NCBI GenBank assembly: GCA_002280725.1
Contig: NCEM01000013.1
Coordinates: forward strand, 1 to 64,000
DNA: 64,000 nt
Source of the DNA: Alphaproteobacteria bacterium 32-64-14
GTDB lineage: Bacteria; Pseudomonadota; Alphaproteobacteria; Caulobacterales; Hyphomonadaceae
Reading direction: 5' to 3'
This document shows positions 33,140 to 41,192 of the stretch, piece by piece. The translations under genes and the position numbers were made by a program. The notes below the pieces were generated by a model. The model did no database searches and had not been told where the DNA came from. It saw nothing but the letters and a program-made list of their open reading frames with translations. The number at the start of each line of letters is the position of its first letter. Position 1 is the first letter of the stretch.

Positions 33140-33167
33140 GCCCCGATCATCCAGCCTGCATGATCGG

Positions 33168-35993
33168 CTACTGAACCGGATTGCCGTTCTCATCCACGAC
33201 ACGGATTTCGCCGAGGTTGAGTTCGCGGATGCCCTGCTCGATCTTCGCGCGGTCGCCAACGATCACCCAGATATGGTTCTGGTCGGGGATGATGCGCTTG
33301 GCCATCGCTGCGATGTCTGTGGACGTGGCGGACCGATAGGTGTCCGCATAGTTCGACCAGTAATCCGCAGGCAGGTTGAACTGGTGGATGTCGACCAGCG
33401 AGTTGAGCACCGCGCCCGACGTTTCCCAGCGGCTGGCCATGCCCAGCAGCGTGTTGGTGCGCACCGTATCAAGCTCCGCCGCATTCGGCGGACGGCGGCC
33501 GACGACCTCGGTGAGTTCCTTGCGCAGTTCGGCGATCGCGCCCTTGGTCTGGTCGGTCTGCACCGGCGCGCTGATCATGAAGGTGCGCGGACCGCGGCCG
33601 CCGCTCACCTGCGAGCGCGCGCCATACGACCAGCCCTTGTCCTCGCGCAGGTTCATGTTGACGCGGCTGGTGAAGTTGCCGCCGAACAGCGCGTTGAACG
33701 CTGACACGCGCGTATCGTCCGCCGGGTTGCGCGGCGGCTGGGGCGTTGCGACCAGGATGGTCGATTGCACCGAGTCCGGGCGGTCGACGATGTAGACGAT
33801 GGGCTTGGTGGGTCGCACGCCGTTGGCGACAGGCGCGCTCTTGTTCGGCGCGTTGGCCCAGCCGGCGAAGGCAGCTTCCAGCTTCGGCGTGATCTGCGCC
33901 AGCGTCGTGTCACCAACGATGAAGATCGTCGCGTTGTTGGGGCCGTACCACGCCTTGTGGAAAGCGGCAGCGTCTGCGGCCGTCAGCGACGTGATGTCCT
34001 GCGGATCGACAAGGCGGCCATAGGGGTGCGCATCGCCCCACAGCGCGCGCGACATGACGCGCTGACCGATGGAGGCCGGATCGCGCAGCTGCTGTTGCAG
34101 GCCCTGCACGGTCTGCGCCTGGATGCGCTGGAAGTCTCCGGCGGTGAAGGCGGGGTTGCGCATGACATCGGTCCAGATCGCCATCACGCGATCGAGCGTG
34201 GGCGTCAGCGCCGAGAACGAAACAGCGGCCTGCTCGCCGCCGCCGCTGGTGCCGAGCGAGGCGCCGAGCCGGTCGATCTCGTCCGCGATCTGCAGAGCGG
34301 TGCGCGAGGTCGTGCCCTCGTCCATCAGGTTGGCGGTCAGGCTGCCGAGGCCTTCCTTGATGGTGGACTGGTCAGCCGGATAGCCGGTGTCGAACTGCGT
34401 GTAGAGCGTCACCTCCGGCACGTCGTGCCGTTCGACGAGGTAGACCTTCACGCCGTTGGACAGCGTCGCCGTCTGATAGGCGGGGAACACCGTATCCGAT
34501 ACGGCGCCCGGCGCCGGCATCTTGGAGCGATCGACCGCTGCGCTGAACGCCTTCGGGCTGCCGAACGGCAGCACGGTGAGCGTGTAGGCGCCGCGCGTGA
34601 GCCATTTGGCGGCGGCGGCCTGCACGGTGGCGGGCGTTGCCGCTTCGAGTCGTTCAAGCGAGCCTTTCCAGCCGCTCGGCTCGCCAGCGATCATTTCCCA
34701 CTGTGCAAGCTGGGCCGCCTTGTCCGACGTGCTTTCGAGGCCGGAGATAATGCCGGACACGGTCTGCACGATATTCTTGTCAATCTCGGCCTGCGTCGGG
34801 CCGCTGGCGATGATGCGGCGGAGTTCTTCGTTGATCGCCGCTTCGATCTTCGCGAGGTCGGCATCGGGCTTGGCCGTCACCACGATGCGGAACTGGCCTG
34901 CGATCTCGCTCTGCGGGTTGCCGACCGAAACGCTGGTGGCGACCTGCTCGTCATGGACCAGGCGCTTGGTGAGACGTGCGTTGCGATCCCCGCCAAGGGC
35001 TGCCGCCACGTGATCGAGTTGCTCGCCATCGGCATTGCCGAGTTCAGGCACGTTCCAGGTGATGTAGATGCGCGGCTGGGCCACGCGATCATACAGGATC
35101 TCGCGCTGGTTCGGGGCAAGCTCGGGCACCCACGACTTCGCCTGCGAGGGCGGCGGGCCGGGCGGAATCTCGCCGAAGAATTTCTCGACCTTGGCCTTCG
35201 CCTCTTCCGGCTTGATGTCGCCCGCCAGCACGAGGATGGCGTTGGAGGGGCCGTACCAGGTCTTGAAGAAGTCCTGCACATCCTTCAGCGAGGCGGCTTC
35301 GAGATCCTCCATCGAGCCAATGACAGTGTGGCCGTAGGGGTGATGTTCGGGATAGGTCGCGGCGATGATGTGGTTGAACACCTGGCCGTAGGGCTGGTTC
35401 TCGCCCTGGCGCTTCTCGTTCTGCACCACGCCGCGTTGCTCATCGAGGCGCGCCTGATCAACGGCGCCAAGCAGGAAGCCCATCCGGTCGGACTCCAGCC
35501 ACAGGATCGAGTCGAGCGCTTCTTTCGGGACGGTCTGGTAGTAGTTGGTGCGGTCAGTGTTAGTGGAGCCGTTCTGGTTGGTGGCGCCGAACTGCTGCGT
35601 TGCTTTGAAGAAATCGTCGTTGAAATGCTCCGAGCCGTTGAACATCAGGTGCTCAAACAGGTGCGCAAAGCCGGACCGGCCCTTGGGCTCGTTTTTCGAG
35701 CCGACATGATAGATCAGGTGCGCGGTGACGGTGGGCGTCTTCGTGTCTTCGTGCACGATCAGCGTCAGGCCATTCTGAAGCACGTATTTCGTGTACGGAA
35801 TGTCGAACTTCATCGCCGAGATTTCAGCGACCACCGGATCGCGCGCAGGCGCGGCGGCCTGTTCCGGCGCTGCCGCGGGGATCATGGGCGCGGCATAGGT
35901 GTCAGACGTCGGACCGCTGGTGGCGCAGGCTGAAGCCGTCAGGAGGGCGATCGTGGCGGCGCCGAATTTCAGCGTCGTGCGGCTTCTGAACAT
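33168..35993 (-). CDS. M16-family zinc metalloprotease, two-unit lipoprotein
   Basis: This 941-residue protein has a lipoprotein-type signal (ALLTASACATS) followed by two M16 units. The first carries the inverted zinc motif HLFEH (111-115) with a likely third ligand Glu near 193 (VVQNEKRQ), so it is catalytically competent. The second (from about 510) has no HxxEH and forms the closing half of the clam shell, with the conserved late tyrosine region KGWSYGARSQV. Pitrilysin-like periplasmic or outer-membrane M16 proteins degrade peptides, often imported or misfolded ones. The start MFRSRTTLKF is chosen for the signal peptide. It lies downstream of the signal-peptidase homologue with a 76-nt gap. 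Confidence 0.92.
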   Translation of the reverse strand: MFRSRTTLKFGAATIALLTASACATSGPTSDTYAAPMIPAAAPEQAAAPARDPVVAEISAMKFDIPYTKYVLQNGLTLIVHEDTKTPTVTAHLIYHVGSKNEPKGRSGFAHLFEHLMFNGSEHFNDDFFKATQQFGATNQNGSTNTDRTNYYQTVPKEALDSILWLESDRMGFLLGAVDQARLDEQRGVVQNEKRQGENQPYGQVFNHIIAATYPEHHPYGHTVIGSMEDLEAASLKDVQDFFKTWYGPSNAILVLAGDIKPEEAKAKVEKFFGEIPPGPPPSQAKSWVPELAPNQREILYDRVAQPRIYITWNVPELGNADGEQLDHVAAALGGDRNARLTKRLVHDEQVATSVSVGNPQSEIAGQFRIVVTAKPDADLAKIEAAINEELRRIIASGPTQAEIDKNIVQTVSGIISGLESTSDKAAQLAQWEMIAGEPSGWKGSLERLEAATPATVQAAAAKWLTRGAYTLTVLPFGSPKAFSAAVDRSKMPAPGAVSDTVFPAYQTATLSNGVKVYLVERHDVPEVTLYTQFDTGYPADQSTIKEGLGSLTANLMDEGTTSRTALQIADEIDRLGASLGTSGGGEQAAVSFSALTPTLDRVMAIWTDVMRNPAFTAGDFQRIQAQTVQGLQQQLRDPASIGQRVMSRALWGDAHPYGRLVDPQDITSLTAADAAAFHKAWYGPNNATIFIVGDTTLAQITPKLEAAFAGWANAPNKSAPVANGVRPTKPIVYIVDRPDSVQSTILVATPQPPRNPADDTRVSAFNALFGGNFTSRVNMNLREDKGWSYGARSQVSGGRGPRTFMISAPVQTDQTKGAIAELRKELTEVVGRRPPNAAELDTVRTNTLLGMASRWETSGAVLNSLVDIHQFNLPADYWSNYADTYRSATSTDIAAMAKRIIPDQNHIWVIVGDRAKIEQGIRELNLGEIRVVDENGNPVQ

Positions 35994-36069
35994 TGTGCTT
36001 CCCTTGAATTGCGTCAGCGCACTGTAGGCGGCGCATATCGAGAAGCAATAAGATTCGAAGCGCCGAACT

Positions 36070-36861
36070 TCAGAGCGGCTGGCCGATCCGCGGGCGCAGG
36101 CATTCGGCGCCTTCCGCACGCATCTCCTCGCTCACGCGACATGTGTTGAGCGAGAAGATGACAGCCACAGCGCGCCCCATCAGGTTCCGGATTGGAACGA
36201 AGCCGATGGCGTCGTCGCGCGTATCTGCCGGCAAGCCGGAGCCGCGATAGGGCCAGCCCTCCGGAAATTCTGTCGCCAGTTTGCGATGGCCGCTCGGCGC
36301 GCGGCTGTCTTCCGAGTTGTCGCGATTGTCGCCCATCATGAAGAGATGCCCGGCCGGTACTTCGAAGGCCGGCGTCTCGTCGAGGCCTTCCGTGTCGCTG
36401 AACTCGTGAATCAGATGCGGCGCAGTTTCGCCGGGCAGTTGTTCCTGATACTCCTGCGCGCGCGCGGGACGGGTGGAACCATCCGGCAGATAAATGACTT
36501 CGCGCACCATCGTGCGCGGCACTGTCTCGCCATTGAGGATCAGTCTGCCGCCCTTCACCTCCACCGTATCGCCCGGCAGGCCGATGATGCGGTCGACCAT
36601 CACAAGGTTGTGGTTGTTCGGATGCTGGAAGATCACCACATTGCCGCGTTTTGGCTCGGGAATGGCGACCATGATCACGCGGTCGCCAACAACCAGGTTC
36701 GGCAACATGTGCTCGGAGACAATACTGCGCATGCCCACAGGCACGATGTCCTTGAACGCATCGATGGCCTGCTGCTGCTGCGCGGTCTGACTTCCCGCCA
36801 GCGGCGCGGCGGCTGCAAGGAGCGCTGCCATCGCGATCGCGCCCAAGAGATGTTTCCCCAC
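36070..36861 (-). CDS. Signal peptidase I (S26) homologue lacking catalytic Ser and Lys
   Basis: This 263-residue protein has the S26A signal peptidase I layout but neither catalytic residue. In box B the expected G-S-M-x-P-T-L reads SEHMLPNLVVGD, so His51 replaces the nucleophile. In box D, x-K-R-x-x-G-L-P-G-D reads VMVDRIIGLPGD, so Asp90 replaces the general base. Box C (PKRGNVVIF) and box E (MMGDNRDNSEDSR, about 176-187) are intact. The N-terminus is a cleavable-looking signal peptide (LLGAIAMAALLAAAAPLAGSQ) rather than the usual membrane anchor. GTG at 36861 follows GGGAGG by 7 nt; a TTG two codons upstream is possible. It is probably a non-catalytic periplasmic protein using the fold. 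It starts 12 nt after the deaminase gene. Confidence 0.85.
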   Translation of the reverse strand: MGKHLLGAIAMAALLAAAAPLAGSQTAQQQQAIDAFKDIVPVGMRSIVSEHMLPNLVVGDRVIMVAIPEPKRGNVVIFQHPNNHNLVMVDRIIGLPGDTVEVKGGRLILNGETVPRTMVREVIYLPDGSTRPARAQEYQEQLPGETAPHLIHEFSDTEGLDETPAFEVPAGHLFMMGDNRDNSEDSRAPSGHRKLATEFPEGWPYRGSGLPADTRDDAIGFVPIRNLMGRAVAVIFSLNTCRVSEEMRAEGAECLRPRIGQPL

Positions 36862-36873
36862 CCTCAATCCTCC

Positions 36874-37422
36874 CTAAGCTTCCGGCCCGTAGATCACCCC
36901 GCCCCGCTCAGCGTAAGAGCACAGCACGGCTGCGCCCTCTGCCCGCAGATAGCCATCCTGAAACACCACGCCGCGCGCGGACATCTCGGCGCGCAGCTCG
37001 GCGGTACCGGCGCCCTCGGCAAAGCCAACCGCTTCCGCGTCGGCCTTGGTGGCGGCGGAGACGATGCGGCTGATGCGCGACCAGTGCGACGCGCCGAGGC
37101 ACATGATGCAGGGCTCGCAGGAGGTGAACAGCGTCACGCCGCCCGGCTCGGCCAGCCGCCTGGCGGCCAGCGAGATCGCCACCGTCTCGGCGTGCAGCAC
37201 CGGGTTGCCGCTGGCCATGGCGAGGTTCACGCCGACCGCGATCACCTTGCCGGACGCCTCGAGCCGCAGGCAGGCGCCGAACGGACCGCCCGTGGAGCGC
37301 GCGACATTTTGGTCAGCCGCCGCGATGGCGAGACGCATGCAGGCGTCGTCAGACGCCGGTGCGGTCGGTAGCGGCATCGCCGCCAACCACACCGGCAACC
37401 GGATCTCGGCGACATCCGCCAT
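36874..37422 (-). CDS. Cytidine/deoxycytidylate-type nucleoside or guanine deaminase
   Basis: This 182-residue zinc deaminase has the motifs HAETVAIS (zinc His and catalytic Glu) and TSCEPCIMCLGA (two zinc Cys). The remainder (DACMRLAIAAADQNVARSTGGPFGACL, SRIVSAATKADAEAVGFAEG) is closest to GuaD/nucleoside-deaminase types acting on guanine or related bases. The usual TadA tRNA-recognition residues are not evident. GAGGAG precedes the ATG. The first 28 residues extend beyond the common domain. It is followed by the signal-peptidase homologue on the same strand. The substrate is assigned by family only. Confidence 0.85.
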   Translation of the reverse strand: MADVAEIRLPVWLAAMPLPTAPASDDACMRLAIAAADQNVARSTGGPFGACLRLEASGKVIAVGVNLAMASGNPVLHAETVAISLAARRLAEPGGVTLFTSCEPCIMCLGASHWSRISRIVSAATKADAEAVGFAEGAGTAELRAEMSARGVVFQDGYLRAEGAAVLCSYAERGGVIYGPEA

Positions 37423-37476
37423 GCGACGCTCCTCTACACGGACTGGCAGAGTAAGCGAGCAAAGCGCGGAGGCAAG

Positions 37477-39444
37477 CTAGAGGTTCTGTTTGAGGAAAGC
37501 AGCAACTTCCTGGTAGAGCGACAGGCGATCCTTGCGCTCCCAGTTGTCCCAGTAGTGGTCGGCCTTGGGCATGCGGACCAGCTTCACCGTCTTGCCCGCT
37601 GCGCGCAGCGCATCGTTCATGATCATGGATTGGCGCACTGGCACGGTCTGGTCGTCATCGCCGTGGATCAGCAGGACTGGCGCGGTGACATGGCGCGCTA
37701 GTTTGGAGGGCGAGGCCGCCTCCAGCGCCGCCGCGTCGGTTTCCAGCTTCCCGATGGAGTCGCGCCAGTAATAGTACACGTTGGAGTTCGACCCTTCCGA
37801 GCTGCGCTCCGACCGCAGGATTTCCGGCAGGTCCGACACACCGGAGATCGACACAGCGCACTTGTAGAGTTCGGGCGTCATCGTGACGCCCGCGAGCGCC
37901 GCGTAGCCGCCATAGGACGCGCCAACGATGCAGACGCGCGCAGGATCGGCGACGCCGCTTGCAATCATGTGCTTCACGGCGTCGGTAACATCCTTTTGCA
38001 TCCCAACGCCCCATTCACCCATGCCGGCGCGTTCAAACGCGGCGCCGAAGCCGGACGATCCGCGGAAATTGGGCTGCACAACGACATATCCTTGCGTCGC
38101 CAGGAACTGGGCGAAGCGGTTGAAACCGTAATAGTCGCGCGACGCTGGCCCGCCATGCGGCAGCACCACCATTGGCCGGGGGCCGGCGCCCTGCACCCCC
38201 GTGACATACGCCCAAAGCTTGGTCCCGTCGCGGCCATCATACGGGACGACCTGGGTGGGCGAGAGCTTCTGGCCGGTCACGCCAGGATAGATTTCGACAA
38301 GCTTGTCCATCTGCACGTTCACGCTGTCGAAAATGTAGTAGGCTGCGCCGGCGGCTGGCTCCTCCACGCGCAGCAGCCATTTGGTCGCGTCCGCCGTCAT
38401 GTCGGCAAGCGACACAGTGGCGCCGCCATCGAAGAACTGGCCGAGCGCGTTGACGTATTTCTGCAGGCCCGGATCGACGGTCTTACACGACAGCCGGGCG
38501 GCGAACTCGCAGCCGGCGATCAGCTGGCGCGTCACGGGATGAATCCACGGCATGTCTGCGTCGGCGGCCGCGACGGGCATCAGCGGCGGACCGTACACGC
38601 CCGTTGAGGTATCGAAGATGCGCAGCGTTTCGCGATCTTCATCGCCGATGCGCGCGGTCAGGTAGACTTGGTTGGCCGAAGGGCCTGCGCCCACGACCGC
38701 AAACTCTTCCGTACCGATCGCGGTGGCGCGGCGGACTTCTCCGGCGGGAATCCACTCCTCGGTTCCGGATGCGCGGCGGAATATGCCGAGGCGATTCGGG
38801 TGGGAGTCGACGCGCAGCACCGGATAGCCCTTGCCGTCCGAAGCGTAACCCGTCGTCTGCCACGTTCCGTTGGCCACCTGCTCCACCCGGCCGGTGCGCA
38901 CATCGGCCCGCCAGGCGCCGACGCCGGAATTCTCCTGAGCCTTGATCAGGACGTGGTTGGGTTGCGACGGCAACTCGTCCACCAGCTCCGTCGAGCCGAA
39001 GCCGCCAGCCAGCGTGGAAATCTGGCCCTGGAACATCTGCACTGCGTTGCCGCCATGGGTATCGAGCGCGAAGATGCGGGAGATTTGGACGGTGATGTCG
39101 TCCTGCTTCAACAGTTCGCCGGTGCGGGCCCGGCCTTCCTGCGTGATCTCGGCGGTGGCGCCGATCACCAGCCGGTCGTCGCCCTTCCAGCGGACCCAGT
39201 CGAGCTCCATCCTGTGCGACGGTTTCAGGCTCTGGATTCCGCGCGCCTGGTTGCTGGCGAGATCGACGACGACGAGCTGCTGGCCGTCCTCGGTGCGACG
39301 GATGAACGCAACTTCTTTTCCGGAGGGAGAAATCCGGGCGGAGAAAACCGACGCGGGGTCGACGAATGGAGTGGCGTCCTGCGGCATCGCGGGCGCGGCG
39401 CACACCGCAACGAACGCAAACACAGCCGTCAAATTCCGGATCAT
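37477..39444 (-). CDS. Secreted S9-family prolyl oligopeptidase
   Basis: This 655-residue serine peptidase has a signal peptide (MIRNLTAVFAFVAVCAAPAMPQ), a beta-propeller (about 30-390) and a C-terminal alpha/beta hydrolase. Catalytic Ser is in GASYGGYAAL (about 513), Asp in IHGDDDQTVP (about 596) and His in KADHYWDN (about 626). The conserved VVVLPHGGPASRDYYGFNRFAQFLATQGYVV and NFRGSSGFGAAFERAG are typical of dipeptidyl/acylaminoacyl peptidases of the periplasm. A GGGGGGA purine run precedes the ATG; longer frames upstream are non-coding. It is a single gene. Confidence 0.93.
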   Translation of the reverse strand: MIRNLTAVFAFVAVCAAPAMPQDATPFVDPASVFSARISPSGKEVAFIRRTEDGQQLVVVDLASNQARGIQSLKPSHRMELDWVRWKGDDRLVIGATAEITQEGRARTGELLKQDDITVQISRIFALDTHGGNAVQMFQGQISTLAGGFGSTELVDELPSQPNHVLIKAQENSGVGAWRADVRTGRVEQVANGTWQTTGYASDGKGYPVLRVDSHPNRLGIFRRASGTEEWIPAGEVRRATAIGTEEFAVVGAGPSANQVYLTARIGDEDRETLRIFDTSTGVYGPPLMPVAAADADMPWIHPVTRQLIAGCEFAARLSCKTVDPGLQKYVNALGQFFDGGATVSLADMTADATKWLLRVEEPAAGAAYYIFDSVNVQMDKLVEIYPGVTGQKLSPTQVVPYDGRDGTKLWAYVTGVQGAGPRPMVVLPHGGPASRDYYGFNRFAQFLATQGYVVVQPNFRGSSGFGAAFERAGMGEWGVGMQKDVTDAVKHMIASGVADPARVCIVGASYGGYAALAGVTMTPELYKCAVSISGVSDLPEILRSERSSEGSNSNVYYYWRDSIGKLETDAAALEAASPSKLARHVTAPVLLIHGDDDQTVPVRQSMIMNDALRAAGKTVKLVRMPKADHYWDNWERKDRLSLYQEVAAFLKQNL

Positions 39445-39639
39445 GCCTATCCCCCCTGCACGCCAAAACTCTCGCAATTGCAAACGGTGAAGGCAACCGG
39501 GCGGCGTCAGGGGGCGCTGCGAATCAGGCGGGCGATTCTGCCGCCGGCGGCAGCCGCCGACTGTCACATGACGGCCTCTCGCCGAGCCGCTCCTACTAAT
39601 AGACGCCGAAAATGAATGGTTGTTGGCAACCCTCTGACG

Positions 39640-39890
39640 GGCCGCAAGATTTTATTTACATCCTGTCCTCTATTCCCTATATCCATCGCGCCGGCGGACA
39701 TCGGCTCGAGGCTCTGCGCCTTGATTCCACGTGGCGTCTGAACTTCCCAAGGGTCTCCACTAAAAGAGACCCGCTCTCCCAGAAGGGGAGCTCCTCGTAA
39801 GAGGTGGGGTTTGGATGACGTGTGCGGGTTGAGAGGCAGACTTAACGAGTTGAAAGCCCGTACTAACGCCGGATTGGGTTCAACAATCTA
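39640..39890 (+). ncRNA. Structured leader of the decarboxylase gene (speF-like element)
   Basis: The 466-nt gap before the decarboxylase gene contains a run of hairpins. GGGTCTC (39751-39757) pairs with GAGACCC (39766-39772); GCTCTCCC (39773-39780) pairs with GGGGAGC (39785-39791); CCTC-GTAA-GAGG (39793-39804) has a GNRA tetraloop; and GATTG (39872-39876) pairs with CAATC (39884-39888) just before the start. A conserved RNA called speF is known upstream of ornithine decarboxylase genes in alphaproteobacteria, and position and gene match. I cannot align to the published consensus, so the identity is an inference. A 5-codon frame MTCAG at 39815-39832 is also present. Boundaries are approximate; 39445-39640 shows nothing. 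Confidence 0.6.
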
Positions 39891-39910
39891 TCAGGGGGCG
39901 ACCGGAACGG

Positions 39911-41047
39911 GTGTCTATAGCGGCTACTTGGTTCAGGGATAATTTTCCGGGCGAAGTCCTCTACGCAGTAAAGGCGAACCCTTCGCCGTGGGCGCTCGAC
40001 GCGATGTACGCGACGGGCCTCCGCTGGTTCGACGTTGCTTCGGAAGAAGAGATCAAGCTCATCGCCTCGCGTTATCCAGACGCGAAGATGGCGTTCATGC
40101 ACCCCGTGAAGTCGCGCAAGGCTATCGAGCGCGCCTACTTCGAGCATGGCGTCCGCACCTTCTCGCTGGATTGCGAAGCCGAGCTGGAAAAGATCGTCGC
40201 GGCCACGCAACGCGCTGACGACCTGACGCTTGTTGTCCGCCTCGCGGTCAACAACGCCGATGCCGTGTACGCGCTGTCGAACAAGTTCGGCGTCTCGGAA
40301 GAGAATGCGCCCGCCCTGCTGCGCAAAGTGCGCGGCTTTGCGGACAATCTCGGCGTCTCGTTCCACGTCGGTTCGCAGTGCATGAACCCGTCCGCCTATC
40401 GCGACGCGATGGAGCTGGCTTCGCAGATCATCCGCGAAGCGGGCGTCATCCTCGATGTCGTCGATGTCGGCGGCGGCTTCCCGTCGGCCTACCCGGGCAT
40501 GATGCCTCCGGACCTTGAGCTCTACGTCAAGGTCATCAAGGAGGTGTTCGAGCAGATGCCGGTCGCCATGAACGCCCAGCTGTGGTGCGAACCCGGCCGC
40601 GCGCTTGTCGCCGAGTCGAGCTCCATCCTCGCCCGCGTCGAGCTGGTGAAGGACGGCGCGCTGCACATCAACGATGGCTCTTACGGCAACCTGTTCGACG
40701 CCGCGCACTGCAAATGGCCCTTCCCTGTGAAGGCTCACCGCCCGGATGGCGAATTCGAAGGCGAGACCCAGGCGTTCAAGCTCTATGGCCCGACCTGCGA
40801 CTCGCTGGATGCGATGGAAGGACCGTTCGTCCTCCCCGCCGACATCCGCGAAGGCGACTACATCGAACTCGGCATGCTCGGCGCCTATGGCGTCGCCATG
40901 CAGACGCGGTTCAACGGCTTTGGCGAGACGGAAACCATCTCCGTCAAGGACCTGCCGTGGACCTCGATGTACTCGGTTCCCGTGGTCGAGAAACCTGCGC
41001 GCCGCGCCGGCCGCAAGCCGACGCGCCGCCTGAAGGTCGTGCGGTAG
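39911..41047 (+). CDS. Fold-III PLP ornithine/lysine decarboxylase
   Basis: This 378-residue enzyme makes putrescine (or cadaverine) from ornithine (lysine). PLP-binding Lys21 lies in LYAVKANPSPW. Other landmarks are FDVASEEEI, HPVKSRKAIERA, GGGFPSAYPGM (phosphate loop), WCEPGRALVAESS and YGPTCDSLDAM with the active-site Cys. GTG at 39911, with AGGGGG about 12 nt upstream, is the only usable start in frame. The PLP Lys is normally about 50 residues in, and coding-like sequence (TPDWVQQSIRGRPER) continues upstream to a TGA at 39851, so the N-terminus is short or starts unusually. The deoxyhypusine-synthase-like gene follows after a terminator. Confidence 0.9.
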   Translation: MSIAATWFRDNFPGEVLYAVKANPSPWALDAMYATGLRWFDVASEEEIKLIASRYPDAKMAFMHPVKSRKAIERAYFEHGVRTFSLDCEAELEKIVAATQRADDLTLVVRLAVNNADAVYALSNKFGVSEENAPALLRKVRGFADNLGVSFHVGSQCMNPSAYRDAMELASQIIREAGVILDVVDVGGGFPSAYPGMMPPDLELYVKVIKEVFEQMPVAMNAQLWCEPGRALVAESSSILARVELVKDGALHINDGSYGNLFDAAHCKWPFPVKAHRPDGEFEGETQAFKLYGPTCDSLDAMEGPFVLPADIREGDYIELGMLGAYGVAMQTRFNGFGETETISVKDLPWTSMYSVPVVEKPARRAGRKPTRRLKVVR

Positions 41048-41068
41048 AAAAACTGTAACAAATGGCAA

Positions 41069-41101
41069 GCGCGGGCCGAATGAACCCCGGCCCGCGCTTT
41101 T
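41069..41101 (+). terminator. Intrinsic terminator after the decarboxylase gene
   Basis: GCGCGGGCCG (41069-41078) pairs with CGGCCCGCGC (41088-41097), a perfect 10-bp stem with a 9-nt loop, followed by TTTT (41098-41101). Confidence 0.9.
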
Positions 41102-41192
41102 CTATTTAAATCCGTCCGTACGCTGCTATATCCCCGCCAAACCAAGGCTGGCCGTCGCCTGATGACGTCCTCATCCCTGGAGACATTCTCCC

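Noticed and set aside
33140..33167. GATCAT...ATGATC palindrome between convergent genes as a terminator
   Set aside because: The stem is AT-rich, 6 bp and lacks a T run on either strand.
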